From: DATCLS01 sp035296625
Lineage (GTDB): Bacteria; Actinomycetota; Acidimicrobiia; Acidimicrobiales; VFJN01
Assembly: GCA_035296625.1 (NCBI GenBank)
Contig: DATHAO010000055.1
Coordinates: forward strand, 17,214 to 81,213
DNA: 64,000 bases
Direction: 5' to 3'
A model generated the notes under the pieces. That model was given only the letters and a program-made list of their open reading frames with translations. It had not been told where the DNA came from and made no database searches. Positions 41,154-49,428 of this stretch are shown here, one piece after another. Position 1 is the first letter of the stretch, and each line of letters starts with the position of its first letter. The position numbers and the translations under genes were made by a program.

Positions 41154-41883
41154 GCGCGAGGTCCGCTACCGATCGATCGCCGACGAGCTGCGGGGCCGCG
41201 TGGAGGCCGGTGAGTTCGGCCGGGGCCGACTCCTGCCCAGCGAGAGCGAGCTGTCGACCGCCTACGGGGTCAGCCGGGTCACCGTGCGCAAGGCGCTCGA
41301 GCTGCTGCGCGACGAGGGCCTGATCGACGCCCGGCAGGGCTTCGGCTGGTTCGTGGCGACCGACCCGGTGCGCCAGTCGCTGGCCCGCCTGGGCACGATC
41401 GAGGAGCAGCTGGAGGCGCTCGGCAGCGCGTCGGAGCGGCGCATCGTGAGCTTCGGCGTCGTGCCGGCGCCGCCCCGGGCGCGCCAGGTTCTGGGCGCCG
41501 GCTCGGTGCTCGAGGCGCGGCGCGTGAACCTGGCCGACGGCGAGCCGTTCGCCCGGGTCACCGTGTGGTGCCCCGAGGACGTGGCCGCCGGCCTGTCGCG
41601 GGCCGAGGTCCAGCGAGCACCGTTCTACGACCTGGTCGGCGCGGCCATCGGCTCGGCCACCCAGACGATAGGGGCGGTGGCCGCCGGGCCCGAGGACGCC
41701 GCCCTGCTCGCCGTGCCGGTCGGCTCCCCGATGCTGCGCTGCGAGCGGATCACCCGCGACGCCCGGGAGTCACCAGTGCTCCTGTCGGAGTTCGTGTTCC
41801 CGGCGCACCGCACCGAGTTCGTGGTCGAGCTGAATCGCGTCGAGCCCTCGATCGGCCCGTCCGGCCTCCGCCTCGTCCAGTAA
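41152..41883 (+). CDS. GntR/HutC-family transcriptional regulator
   Basis: 243 residues from the GTG at 41152. The winged helix reads YRSIADELRGRVEAGEFGRG, LLPSESELSTAYGVSRVTVR, KALELLRDEGLIDARQGFGW. The C-terminal UTRA domain (~85-235) includes VLEARRVNLADGEPFARVTV and MLRCERITRDARESPVLLSE. Members bind small metabolites such as sugars, urocanate or fatty acids. No shared operon: the GGDEF gene is divergent, a pseudokinase gene is convergent 14 bases away. Confidence 0.9.
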   Translation: MREVRYRSIADELRGRVEAGEFGRGRLLPSESELSTAYGVSRVTVRKALELLRDEGLIDARQGFGWFVATDPVRQSLARLGTIEEQLEALGSASERRIVSFGVVPAPPRARQVLGAGSVLEARRVNLADGEPFARVTVWCPEDVAAGLSRAEVQRAPFYDLVGAAIGSATQTIGAVAAGPEDAALLAVPVGSPMLRCERITRDARESPVLLSEFVFPAHRTEFVVELNRVEPSIGPSGLRLVQ

Positions 41884-41897
41884 TGGCGGCGCGGCCG

Positions 41898-44660
41898 TCA
41901 GGTCCTCCGGACGGATTCGGGCGTCGCGGCGCCCACGCACGCCGTGGGCAGCGGCACGGCCGGGTCGAGACGGGGGGCCTCGACGGGCGGTACGCCCGCC
42001 ACGTCGACGCAGTAGTCCGCTCCGATCTGCGCCATGACCTCCGCCGGCACGAGCAGCCCGGTCCCCGGCCCGGCGTCGAGCCGGCGGGGTGCGGCGCCGG
42101 CCGTGAGCAGCTGCAGCACGTAGGCGGGCCCGTCGGGGCCGTCCCAATCGAGTAGCAGACCACCGTCCAGGGGGACGGCGCGGATGGCCGTCGCCGGGTT
42201 GGGCGTAGGGACGGTAGCCATCGGGGCGCTCGCGGGCGTGGCCTGGCTCGTCGGCGTTGTGGCCGTGCGGTCGGCCGAGCCCGGGCCCGCGCTGTCCTCA
42301 CCCGTGGCCACCAGGTAGGCGCCCCCCAGGCCGAGCACGACCACGACGACGAGCAGCACGATGACCGGCAGCGCGGGAGGCCCGGCCCGCACGCCGGGGC
42401 GCCCGGGGCCCGGCGCAGGCGGGCGCGGCTCGGTGTCGACGTCGATGCCGGTCAGGGACCGGCCGCCGGATGCTGCGCCGTCGGACGCGCCGGCCCGTCC
42501 GTCGATGCGCGACCCGAAGCCGGGCCGGGTGCCTCCCTCGCGCTCGAGGCGCTGGCGCTCCAGCCGGGCCTGGCGGGCCCGCTCGAGGGCGCTAGACGCG
42601 TTGCTGCGCTCGCCGCTCTCGACCGGACGGGCCGGCCGGGGCTCCCGCCGGTGGGCGCGGTCGTGGCTGCGGCGGGAGCGCGACTCGCCCGGAACCTCGC
42701 CGGCGGCGGTCCCGTCGGGCGCGCCGCGGGCCTGGTCGGCTCCGGCGAGGTCGCCCGCCGGCCCGGCGCCGTGCGCGCTCGACATGCCGTTGAGGCCGGT
42801 AGTGGCGCCCGCGCTGTCGGGCGGGGTGTCGGTCGAGCCGAACGCCGCCCACCAGGGGCGAGCCTCATCCTCCTCGCCCGATCCGTTGCCGGCGATGTCA
42901 CCGGTGGAGGGGCCCGTGCCAGGCATCGACGTGGTGGCGGCCCACGGGGGCCCGCCGCCGTCGCCGGGACGCCACGGGCTGTCGGCGGTGGCGGGTGCGC
43001 GGCCGAGGTCGGGTGCGGGGCCGGGGGTCCAGTCGGCGGTGGCGGGTGCGCGGCCGAGGTCGGGTGCGGGGCCGGTCCAGTCCGCGGCCGCCGAGAGGTG
43101 GTGGTCGTCGGCGGCCCCGGGGTGCCAAGGGCGGTCGTCGGCGCCGCCAGGGTGGGCGGCCGGGACGCCCGGCGTCGGGACGGCGGGGTCGGCCAGCCAC
43201 GACCAGTCGGGACGGGGCTCGGCCGCAGGCTCGTCGCCCGCGCCCGAGGACCCGCCGGCCGGTGACGTCGGCAACGGGTCGAACCCGCCCCCGATCGGGA
43301 CACCGGCCACGCCCGGGCCACCGGACCCGAGCACCGCCGGCCGCGCATCGGCGACGGGAGCGCGGTCGACGCTGCCGGCCAGGCGCCCGGCCAGGTCGGA
43401 CAGCGTCGCCCAGGGGGTGCCGTCCGGGGCCGTGCCGGCCGTTGCGGCGACCGAGGCGTCGTCGGGCCACGGGAACGCAGGCACCTCCGAGCCAGCCGGC
43501 CCCCGGGGCGCCGCCGGCGTCGGGTCGTCGGAGGCTTCCGGCGTGCGGTCGGGCCCGAGCGGGGCGCGCGGCGTCAGCAGGGGCGCGACGGGAGCCACAG
43601 GCAGTCCAGCTTCCGTCGCCGGGACGGGCGTTGCGGGCGGCGGGACGGGCGCCGTCTCAGGACCGGCGGGCGCCGCCGCGAAGCTGGCGTGGGCCACCCC
43701 GGGACCGGCGGGCGCTGCCGCAGAACCGGCGGGCGCCGCCGCGGAACTGGCGGGCGCCGCCCCCGGGCCCGCCGGGGAGTCGCCCGGCACGGCGAGGTCG
43801 GCGACGATCGGCTCGGTGACCTCCATGCCGGCCAGCCGCTGGGCGTCCTGCAGGGCCCAGGCAAGCTCGAGCACCTGCTGCTGGCGCTTGCCCGGCGTAT
43901 GGGTGAGCGCGGTGCGGAGGGCGTCCTCGAGGCCGGGCGGCACGTCGGACCGCTGGATCGTCGGCATCGGCATCTGCAGGATGCGCAGCAGCAGCGACGC
44001 CGTCGAGTCCACCACGCCGCAGGTGGCGTGCGGCGGCTGGCCGACCAGCAGCGTGTAGATCACCGACGCGAGCGAGTAGACGTCGGTGGCCGCCGACAGG
44101 TCCGTGCTCTCGAGCACCTCGGGCGGGGCGTGGTAGGGGATCGACCGGTCGAGCGCCGCGCTGATTCCGGCCGGCTGGCCGAACTCGGTGAGGCCGGCCT
44201 CGGTGAGCACCGGCTGGCCCTCGGCGCTGAGCAGGATGAGGTCGGGCGCCACGCCGCCGTGCACCACCCCGGCCCGGTGCGCCGTCTCCAGGGCCCCGGC
44301 GAGCGCGATGCCCATGCGCAGGACGGGTTCGACCGCGAGCACGCCGCTCGTGGCCAGCAACCCGTGGGTCGTCGTGCGCTCGTGCCCGTCGCTCACCACG
44401 TACAGGCGCCCGTCGTCGAGGCGGCCGCTCGCATGGATGGTGACCAGGTGGGGGTGCTGGCCCAGCCGCCGGGCGGTCGCGACGGCTCGGTCGAACCGCC
44501 GCCGGGAGGCGTCGTCGCTGACGCGTCCGTAGACCGTGACCGTCACCGCGCCCCCGTAGGCGTCGCTGTCGGCGGCGTAGAGGGTGCACGCCGGGCGGTC
44601 GCCGAGGAGGGAGAGGCTACGGCAGTTGGGGATCGCCGGGGCACCAGAGTCGCCACGCAT
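41898..44660 (-). CDS. Membrane pseudokinase with Pro/Ala-rich linker and extracellular fibronectin-like domain
   Basis: 920 residues from the ATG at 44660. Residues ~15-270 have the fold of an actinobacterial Ser/Thr kinase (ATARRLGQHPHLVTIHASGR, HAPPEVLESTDLSAATDVYS, LASVIYTLLVGQPPHAT) but lack the catalytic residues: no VAIK lysine (VTVTVYGR at 39-46), HRD is replaced by HGG (134-136, HGGVAPDLILL), and DFG is replaced by EAG (154-156). So it is a pseudokinase. About 430 residues of Pro/Ala/Gly-rich sequence follow, with a duplicated APDLGRAPATAD unit, then a transmembrane helix (LPVIVLLVVVVVLGLGGAYL) and a C-terminal extracellular region resembling a fibronectin type III domain. Similar layouts occur in cell-wall regulation; role unknown. 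Confidence 0.75.
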   Translation of the reverse strand: MRGDSGAPAIPNCRSLSLLGDRPACTLYAADSDAYGGAVTVTVYGRVSDDASRRRFDRAVATARRLGQHPHLVTIHASGRLDDGRLYVVSDGHERTTTHGLLATSGVLAVEPVLRMGIALAGALETAHRAGVVHGGVAPDLILLSAEGQPVLTEAGLTEFGQPAGISAALDRSIPYHAPPEVLESTDLSAATDVYSLASVIYTLLVGQPPHATCGVVDSTASLLLRILQMPMPTIQRSDVPPGLEDALRTALTHTPGKRQQQVLELAWALQDAQRLAGMEVTEPIVADLAVPGDSPAGPGAAPASSAAAPAGSAAAPAGPGVAHASFAAAPAGPETAPVPPPATPVPATEAGLPVAPVAPLLTPRAPLGPDRTPEASDDPTPAAPRGPAGSEVPAFPWPDDASVAATAGTAPDGTPWATLSDLAGRLAGSVDRAPVADARPAVLGSGGPGVAGVPIGGGFDPLPTSPAGGSSGAGDEPAAEPRPDWSWLADPAVPTPGVPAAHPGGADDRPWHPGAADDHHLSAAADWTGPAPDLGRAPATADWTPGPAPDLGRAPATADSPWRPGDGGGPPWAATTSMPGTGPSTGDIAGNGSGEEDEARPWWAAFGSTDTPPDSAGATTGLNGMSSAHGAGPAGDLAGADQARGAPDGTAAGEVPGESRSRRSHDRAHRREPRPARPVESGERSNASSALERARQARLERQRLEREGGTRPGFGSRIDGRAGASDGAASGGRSLTGIDVDTEPRPPAPGPGRPGVRAGPPALPVIVLLVVVVVLGLGGAYLVATGEDSAGPGSADRTATTPTSQATPASAPMATVPTPNPATAIRAVPLDGGLLLDWDGPDGPAYVLQLLTAGAAPRRLDAGPGTGLLVPAEVMAQIGADYCVDVAGVPPVEAPRLDPAVPLPTACVGAATPESVRRT

Positions 44661-44737
44661 GACGGACGGCGAATCTACACCGTCCCCGGGGCGCCGGATC
44701 CCGGAACGAGGGCCCGGCGCCCCTCGCGCGCAGTTCG

Positions 44738-47700
44738 TCACACGCTGCCGACGCGCCCCGCCTGCTCGCCCTCGATGCGACGCATCTGGCTCTTGGGGAG
44801 CACGTGCCACACGTGCTCGGCCATCTCGTCCCAGCGGTCGAGCACCTTGAGCGATCGCGGCGAGGCCGTCAGCTCGGCGTGCCGCTCGACCAGCCACCGC
44901 ACCTCCTGCAGAGCGGCCGCGTCGGGGCGGAACGCGTCGACGAGGTCCGGGTTGAGGCGGGTGGCGAGCCGGTCGAAGCGGTCGTCGAACAGGAACGCCT
45001 GGCCACCGGTCATCCCGGCGCCCAGGTTCCAGCCGACACGGCCCAGCACGACGACCGTGCCGCCGGTCATGTACTCGCAGCAGTGGTCGCCGGCGGCCTC
45101 CACGACCGCGGTCGCCCCCGAGTTGCGCACGGCGAAGCGCTCACCGGCCGCCCCGGCGATGTACAGCTCGCCGCCGGTGGCGCCGTAGAGGCACGTGTTG
45201 CCGGCGAGCACCGGCACGTCGGAGCCGTCGTTGGCTGGGCGGCGGATCGTCACGATGCCACCGCCCATGCCCTTGCCCACATAGTCGTTGGCCTCGCCGG
45301 TCAGCTCGATCTCGACGCCGTGGGTGAGGAAGGCGGCGAAGCTCTGGCCGGCGGTGCCGGTCAGGCGCACCCGCGCCGTGCCGCGGGGCGGCAGCTCGCC
45401 GTATTCGAGGGCGATGGCCCCCGACAGCGAGGCGCCGATGGCCCGGTCGGCGTTGCCGATCGCGTACGCGAGCTCGATGTCGTCGCCGTCCCACACGCGG
45501 CGGAAGGCGTCGGCGAGCAGCTGGTCGCCCAGCTCCGCCCGCGGGTCCTGCAGTGCCACCCGCTCGACGAAGCGGCGGGGCCCATCGGTGTCGGCCGGCG
45601 CCTCGAGCAGCGGCGCCAGGTCCATGGCGTCGGCCCGCTCGTTGCCGGTGCGCCGCTGGCGGAGCAGGTCGACGCGGCCGATCGCCTCGTCGAGGCTGCG
45701 CAGGCCCAGCTTGGCGAGGTAGCCGCGCACCTCCTCGGCCACGAACAGGAAGTACGCCGCCACGCCCTCGGGCGTGCCGGTGAAGTTGGCCCGCAGGTGC
45801 GCCCGCTGGGTGGCCACCCCGGGCTTGCAGGTGTCGCGGTGGCAGGCCCGCAGCATGATGCAACCCTCGGCGATCATCGCCGCGGTGCCGAAGCTGTACT
45901 CGTCCGCGCCGAGCAGGGCGCTGACTATGACCTCGCGGCCGGTGAGGAACCCGCCGTCGACCCGGAGGCGCACGCGGCTGCGCAGGCCGTTGTCGACCAG
46001 CGCCCGCTGGGCGTCGACCAGGCCGAGCTCCCAGGGGAGGCCGGCGTGCTTGATCGACGAGAGGGGGCTGGCGCCAGTGCCGCCGTTCTGGCCGCTGATG
46101 TGGACCACGTCGGCCAGGGCCTTTACGCAGCCGGCGGCGATCGTGCCGATGCCGTCCTCGGAGACGAGCTTCACCGACACCTGGGCGGCGTTGACCTGCT
46201 TGAGGTCGTAGATGAGCTGCGCCAGGTCCTCGATGGAGTAGATGTCGTGGTGGGGCGGCGGCGAGATCAGACCGACGCCGGGCTGGGTGTGGCGCAGGCG
46301 GGCGATCTCGGCCGAGACCTTGTGGCCGGGCAGCTGGCCGCCCTCGCCGGGCTTGGACCCCTGCGCCATCTTGATCTGCAGCTCGTCGGCGTGCGCGAGG
46401 TATTCGGGGGTGACGCCGAAGCGGCCCGAGGCGATCTGCTTGATCTTCGAGTTCTTGTCGTCGCGGCCCTGGCCACGGGTCCTGTACCGGTAGGGGTCCT
46501 CGCCGCCCTCGCCGCAGTTCGACAGGGCCCCGAGCAGGTTCATGGCCTGGGACAGCGTCTCGTGGGCCTCCTTCGACAGAGCGCCGTGCGACATGGCCCC
46601 GGTCGAGAAGCGTTTGGCGATCGTGCTGGCCGGCTCGACCTCGTCGAGCGGGACCGGCGGACCGGCGGGCGCCAGCTCCAGCAGGTCGTGCAGCTCGATC
46701 AGGGGCCGGTCGTTCGCCATCTTGGCGAACGCGTCGTAGCGCTCCGACGACTCTGACCGGATCGCCGACTGCAGCAGGTGGGCCGCGACCATCTCGCGGG
46801 TCTGGCCGTCCGTCGGGGGCTCCTGCACGAGCGTGAGGTCGTTCAGGGCCTGGACCGTGTCCTTGTCCTTGCCGTGGGGCTCACCGCCCTTGCGCACCCG
46901 GTAGAAGCCAGGCGAGTCGAGGTCGACCCGATCGGCCCAGGCGACCGCGTGGCGGCGGAGAGCGTCCTCGGTCAGCGCCCGCCACCCGATGCCGCCCACG
47001 ACGTTTGGCGTCCCGGTGAAGCACAGGTCCACGACCTCGGGCGCGAGGCCGACAACCTCGAAGATCTGGGCGCCGCGGTACGAGTCGACAGTCGAGATGC
47101 CCATCTTCGAGAGGATCTTCAGCACGCCGGCCTCGACCGCCGCCTGGTAGTTGATCTGCGCCTCGGGGCTGGTGGCCTCGCCCTCGTCGCCCTCGTCGGC
47201 CTCGGAGGCCACGGTCGCCAGCGCGAGGCGCGGGCAGATCGCGTCCGCACCGAAGCCGAGCAGCGCGGCGAAGGTGTGCACGTCGACGACGTCGTCGGCT
47301 ACCAGGACCAGCGAGGTGAGCGACCGCAGCCGGCCGACCACGAGCGCCTGGTGCACGGCGCCGGTGGCGAGCAGGGAGGGGATCGGGGCCCGGTCGGGGC
47401 TCGCGTCGCCGGTCTCGAGCACGAGCGTGCCCGCCCCGCCCTCGACGGCGGCCACGGCCTCGTCGCGCAGGCGCTCGATGGCGGTGCGCAGCCCCTCGGC
47501 GCCCTCCGCCACCGGGAACGTCACGTCCAGCGGGATGACCGGCCACGGCGCCCGGTCGGTGAGCGCCAGGTTGTCGACGCCCGCCGGGTACAGGAAGAAC
47601 GAGGGCAGCGTCAGCATGCGTGCCGCATCCTCGGTCTCGGACAGCAGCGGCGCCCGGGGGCCGAGCAGCGTGCGCAGGCTCATCACCAGGCGTTCGCGCA

Positions 47701-49177
47701 GCGGGTCGATCGGCGGGTTCGTCACCTGGGCGAAGCGCTGGCGCAGGAAGTGGCCAACCGCCCGGGGTCGGGGCGCCAGGTTGGGCAGCGGCGAGTCGTC
47801 GCCCATCGAGAACGTCGGCTCGTGCGCGCTCTCGGCCATTGGCCGCAGCACCATCGACAGCTCTTCCTTGGTGAACCCGTTCATGGCCTGGCGGGGGGCC
47901 AGGTCCTCGGGGACCTCGAGCGTCGGCGTGCCGGGGTCGAGCCGGTAGAACCCGTCGTCCGCCCAACGGGCGTAGGGGGCGGCGGCCGAGATGCGCTCCT
48001 GGCAGGCGTCGTCGTCGAGCAGCCCCCGGGTGGGGTCGACGAAGAGCATCTGGCCGGGCCCGAGGCGGCCGCGGGTGACCTGGCCATGGCCCGACACGTC
48101 GATGGCCCCGACCTCGGAGCACACGCCGATGAAGCCGTCGTCGCAGACCTGGTAGCGCAGCGGCCGCAGGCCGTTGCGGTCGAGCCGGGCGCCGACGCCG
48201 ATGCCGTCGGTGAACACGACGCCGGCGGGCCCGTCCCAGGGCTCCATCAGCGCCGAGTGGTAGCGGTAGAAGCCGCGGACGGCGGGGTCGAGGTCGCTGA
48301 CGTTCTCCCAGGCCGAGGGCATGACCATCGCCATGACGTGACGGATGTCGCGCCCGGCCCGGGTGAGGACGTCGACCGCGGCGTCGAGCTTGCCCGAGTC
48401 GGAGTCGGCGTCGTCGAGCAGCGGGCGGAACAGCTCCTCGGGGCCGAGGCCGGCCTCCTCGGTGCCGAACGTGGCCCGGCCCCGCATCCGCCGCTCGTTG
48501 CCCCACAGGGCGTTGATCTCGCCGTTGTGGCACAGGGTGCGGAACGGCTGGGCCCGCTCCCACGTCGAGAGCGTGTTCGTCGAGAACCGCTGGTGGAAGA
48601 TGGCGAAACTGCCTGCGAACCGGTCGTCGTGCAGATCCAGGAAGAAGTCGGCGACCGCGTCGGCCGGCGACAGGCCCTTGTAGACGAGCGTGCGGAACGA
48701 GCACGACGCCACGTACGTCCCCGGGGCGTGCTGGTGGATGCGCCTGCGGAACCGCAGGGCGCGGCGCTCGTCGTCGCCGCCGTCGTCCGCGGCCGTGCGG
48801 AACAGCACCTGGGCGAAGCGGGGGGCGGTCTCGCGAGCGAGGTCGCCGAGCGCCGTCGGGTCGGTCGGCGGGTCGCGCCAGTCGACGACGGTCAGGCCCT
48901 CGGCCGTGGCGGCCTCGTCGACGGCCTTGCGGGGGTCGTCGCCCCGCACGAACAGGACGGCGACACCCGTGCGCTCGCCGAAGATCGCCGACGGGATCGG
49001 CAGCAGGAGGCCCGAGCCGTCGGCGGTGCGGGCGTCGGCGGCGACGGCTCCCCGGTGCTTGACGCAGGCGAGGCCGTGGAGCGCCGCCGTGACGATCTCC
49101 CGCGACGCTCGGCCCCGGGCATCGGCGACGAAGCCGATGCCACACGCATCTCTCTCGGGGGTCGTGGGGGGGAGCAA
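44738..49177 (-). CDS. gltB: Glutamate synthase (GOGAT) large subunit
   Basis: 1,479 residues, full length. It transfers the amide of glutamine to 2-oxoglutarate to give two glutamates. The N-terminal glutaminase has its nucleophilic Cys at position 12 (ERDACGIGFVADARGRAS), exposed after processing. The FMN-binding synthase domain includes MLRACHRDTCKPGVATQ, the cysteines of the 3Fe-4S cluster, and the glxB-like C-terminal repeat domain GGIVTIRRP...AGNTCLYGATGGELYIAG. The TTG at 49177 is preferred because AGGAGG lies eight bases upstream; GTG at 49186 touches that sequence. The usual partner gltD is not adjacent: the next minus-strand gene is the pseudokinase, 77 bases on. Confidence 0.95.
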   Translation of the reverse strand: MLPPTTPERDACGIGFVADARGRASREIVTAALHGLACVKHRGAVAADARTADGSGLLLPIPSAIFGERTGVAVLFVRGDDPRKAVDEAATAEGLTVVDWRDPPTDPTALGDLARETAPRFAQVLFRTAADDGGDDERRALRFRRRIHQHAPGTYVASCSFRTLVYKGLSPADAVADFFLDLHDDRFAGSFAIFHQRFSTNTLSTWERAQPFRTLCHNGEINALWGNERRMRGRATFGTEEAGLGPEELFRPLLDDADSDSGKLDAAVDVLTRAGRDIRHVMAMVMPSAWENVSDLDPAVRGFYRYHSALMEPWDGPAGVVFTDGIGVGARLDRNGLRPLRYQVCDDGFIGVCSEVGAIDVSGHGQVTRGRLGPGQMLFVDPTRGLLDDDACQERISAAAPYARWADDGFYRLDPGTPTLEVPEDLAPRQAMNGFTKEELSMVLRPMAESAHEPTFSMGDDSPLPNLAPRPRAVGHFLRQRFAQVTNPPIDPLRERLVMSLRTLLGPRAPLLSETEDAARMLTLPSFFLYPAGVDNLALTDRAPWPVIPLDVTFPVAEGAEGLRTAIERLRDEAVAAVEGGAGTLVLETGDASPDRAPIPSLLATGAVHQALVVGRLRSLTSLVLVADDVVDVHTFAALLGFGADAICPRLALATVASEADEGDEGEATSPEAQINYQAAVEAGVLKILSKMGISTVDSYRGAQIFEVVGLAPEVVDLCFTGTPNVVGGIGWRALTEDALRRHAVAWADRVDLDSPGFYRVRKGGEPHGKDKDTVQALNDLTLVQEPPTDGQTREMVAAHLLQSAIRSESSERYDAFAKMANDRPLIELHDLLELAPAGPPVPLDEVEPASTIAKRFSTGAMSHGALSKEAHETLSQAMNLLGALSNCGEGGEDPYRYRTRGQGRDDKNSKIKQIASGRFGVTPEYLAHADELQIKMAQGSKPGEGGQLPGHKVSAEIARLRHTQPGVGLISPPPHHDIYSIEDLAQLIYDLKQVNAAQVSVKLVSEDGIGTIAAGCVKALADVVHISGQNGGTGASPLSSIKHAGLPWELGLVDAQRALVDNGLRSRVRLRVDGGFLTGREVIVSALLGADEYSFGTAAMIAEGCIMLRACHRDTCKPGVATQRAHLRANFTGTPEGVAAYFLFVAEEVRGYLAKLGLRSLDEAIGRVDLLRQRRTGNERADAMDLAPLLEAPADTDGPRRFVERVALQDPRAELGDQLLADAFRRVWDGDDIELAYAIGNADRAIGASLSGAIALEYGELPPRGTARVRLTGTAGQSFAAFLTHGVEIELTGEANDYVGKGMGGGIVTIRRPANDGSDVPVLAGNTCLYGATGGELYIAGAAGERFAVRNSGATAVVEAAGDHCCEYMTGGTVVVLGRVGWNLGAGMTGGQAFLFDDRFDRLATRLNPDLVDAFRPDAAALQEVRWLVERHAELTASPRSLKVLDRWDEMAEHVWHVLPKSQMRRIEGEQAGRVGSV

Positions 49178-49428
49178 GGCGCGCACCTCCTGCCAGGGCG
49201 GCGAGCAAGCTCGCCGTACCGATGTGGTCGTCGCGGTGGGCTGCGAGAGGCTGCCGACGACGCGTCGGCTCGTCCAGCTCACGAGTGGTGATCATCCGGG
49301 GGCGACTTCCGCGACGTTGAGAGAAGCGGGCGCCATTGCCCGGAGCCCCATAGGCGATCGGATCAGGTTAACCCACGACCTGCCCCGAACGGTGATCCTT
49401 ACGCGGCCCTGACCTGCGGCCCGATCCG

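Noticed and set aside
44804..49291. Long plus-strand frames opposite the glutamate synthase gene
   Set aside because: Low stop-codon density at this GC content keeps antisense frames open; no domain is visible and the minus strand is a textbook GltB.
49178..49428. Glutamine riboswitch upstream of gltB
   Set aside because: A GCGGAAGT segment resembles part of the glnA RNA consensus, but the other conserved blocks and the three-stem layout were not found.
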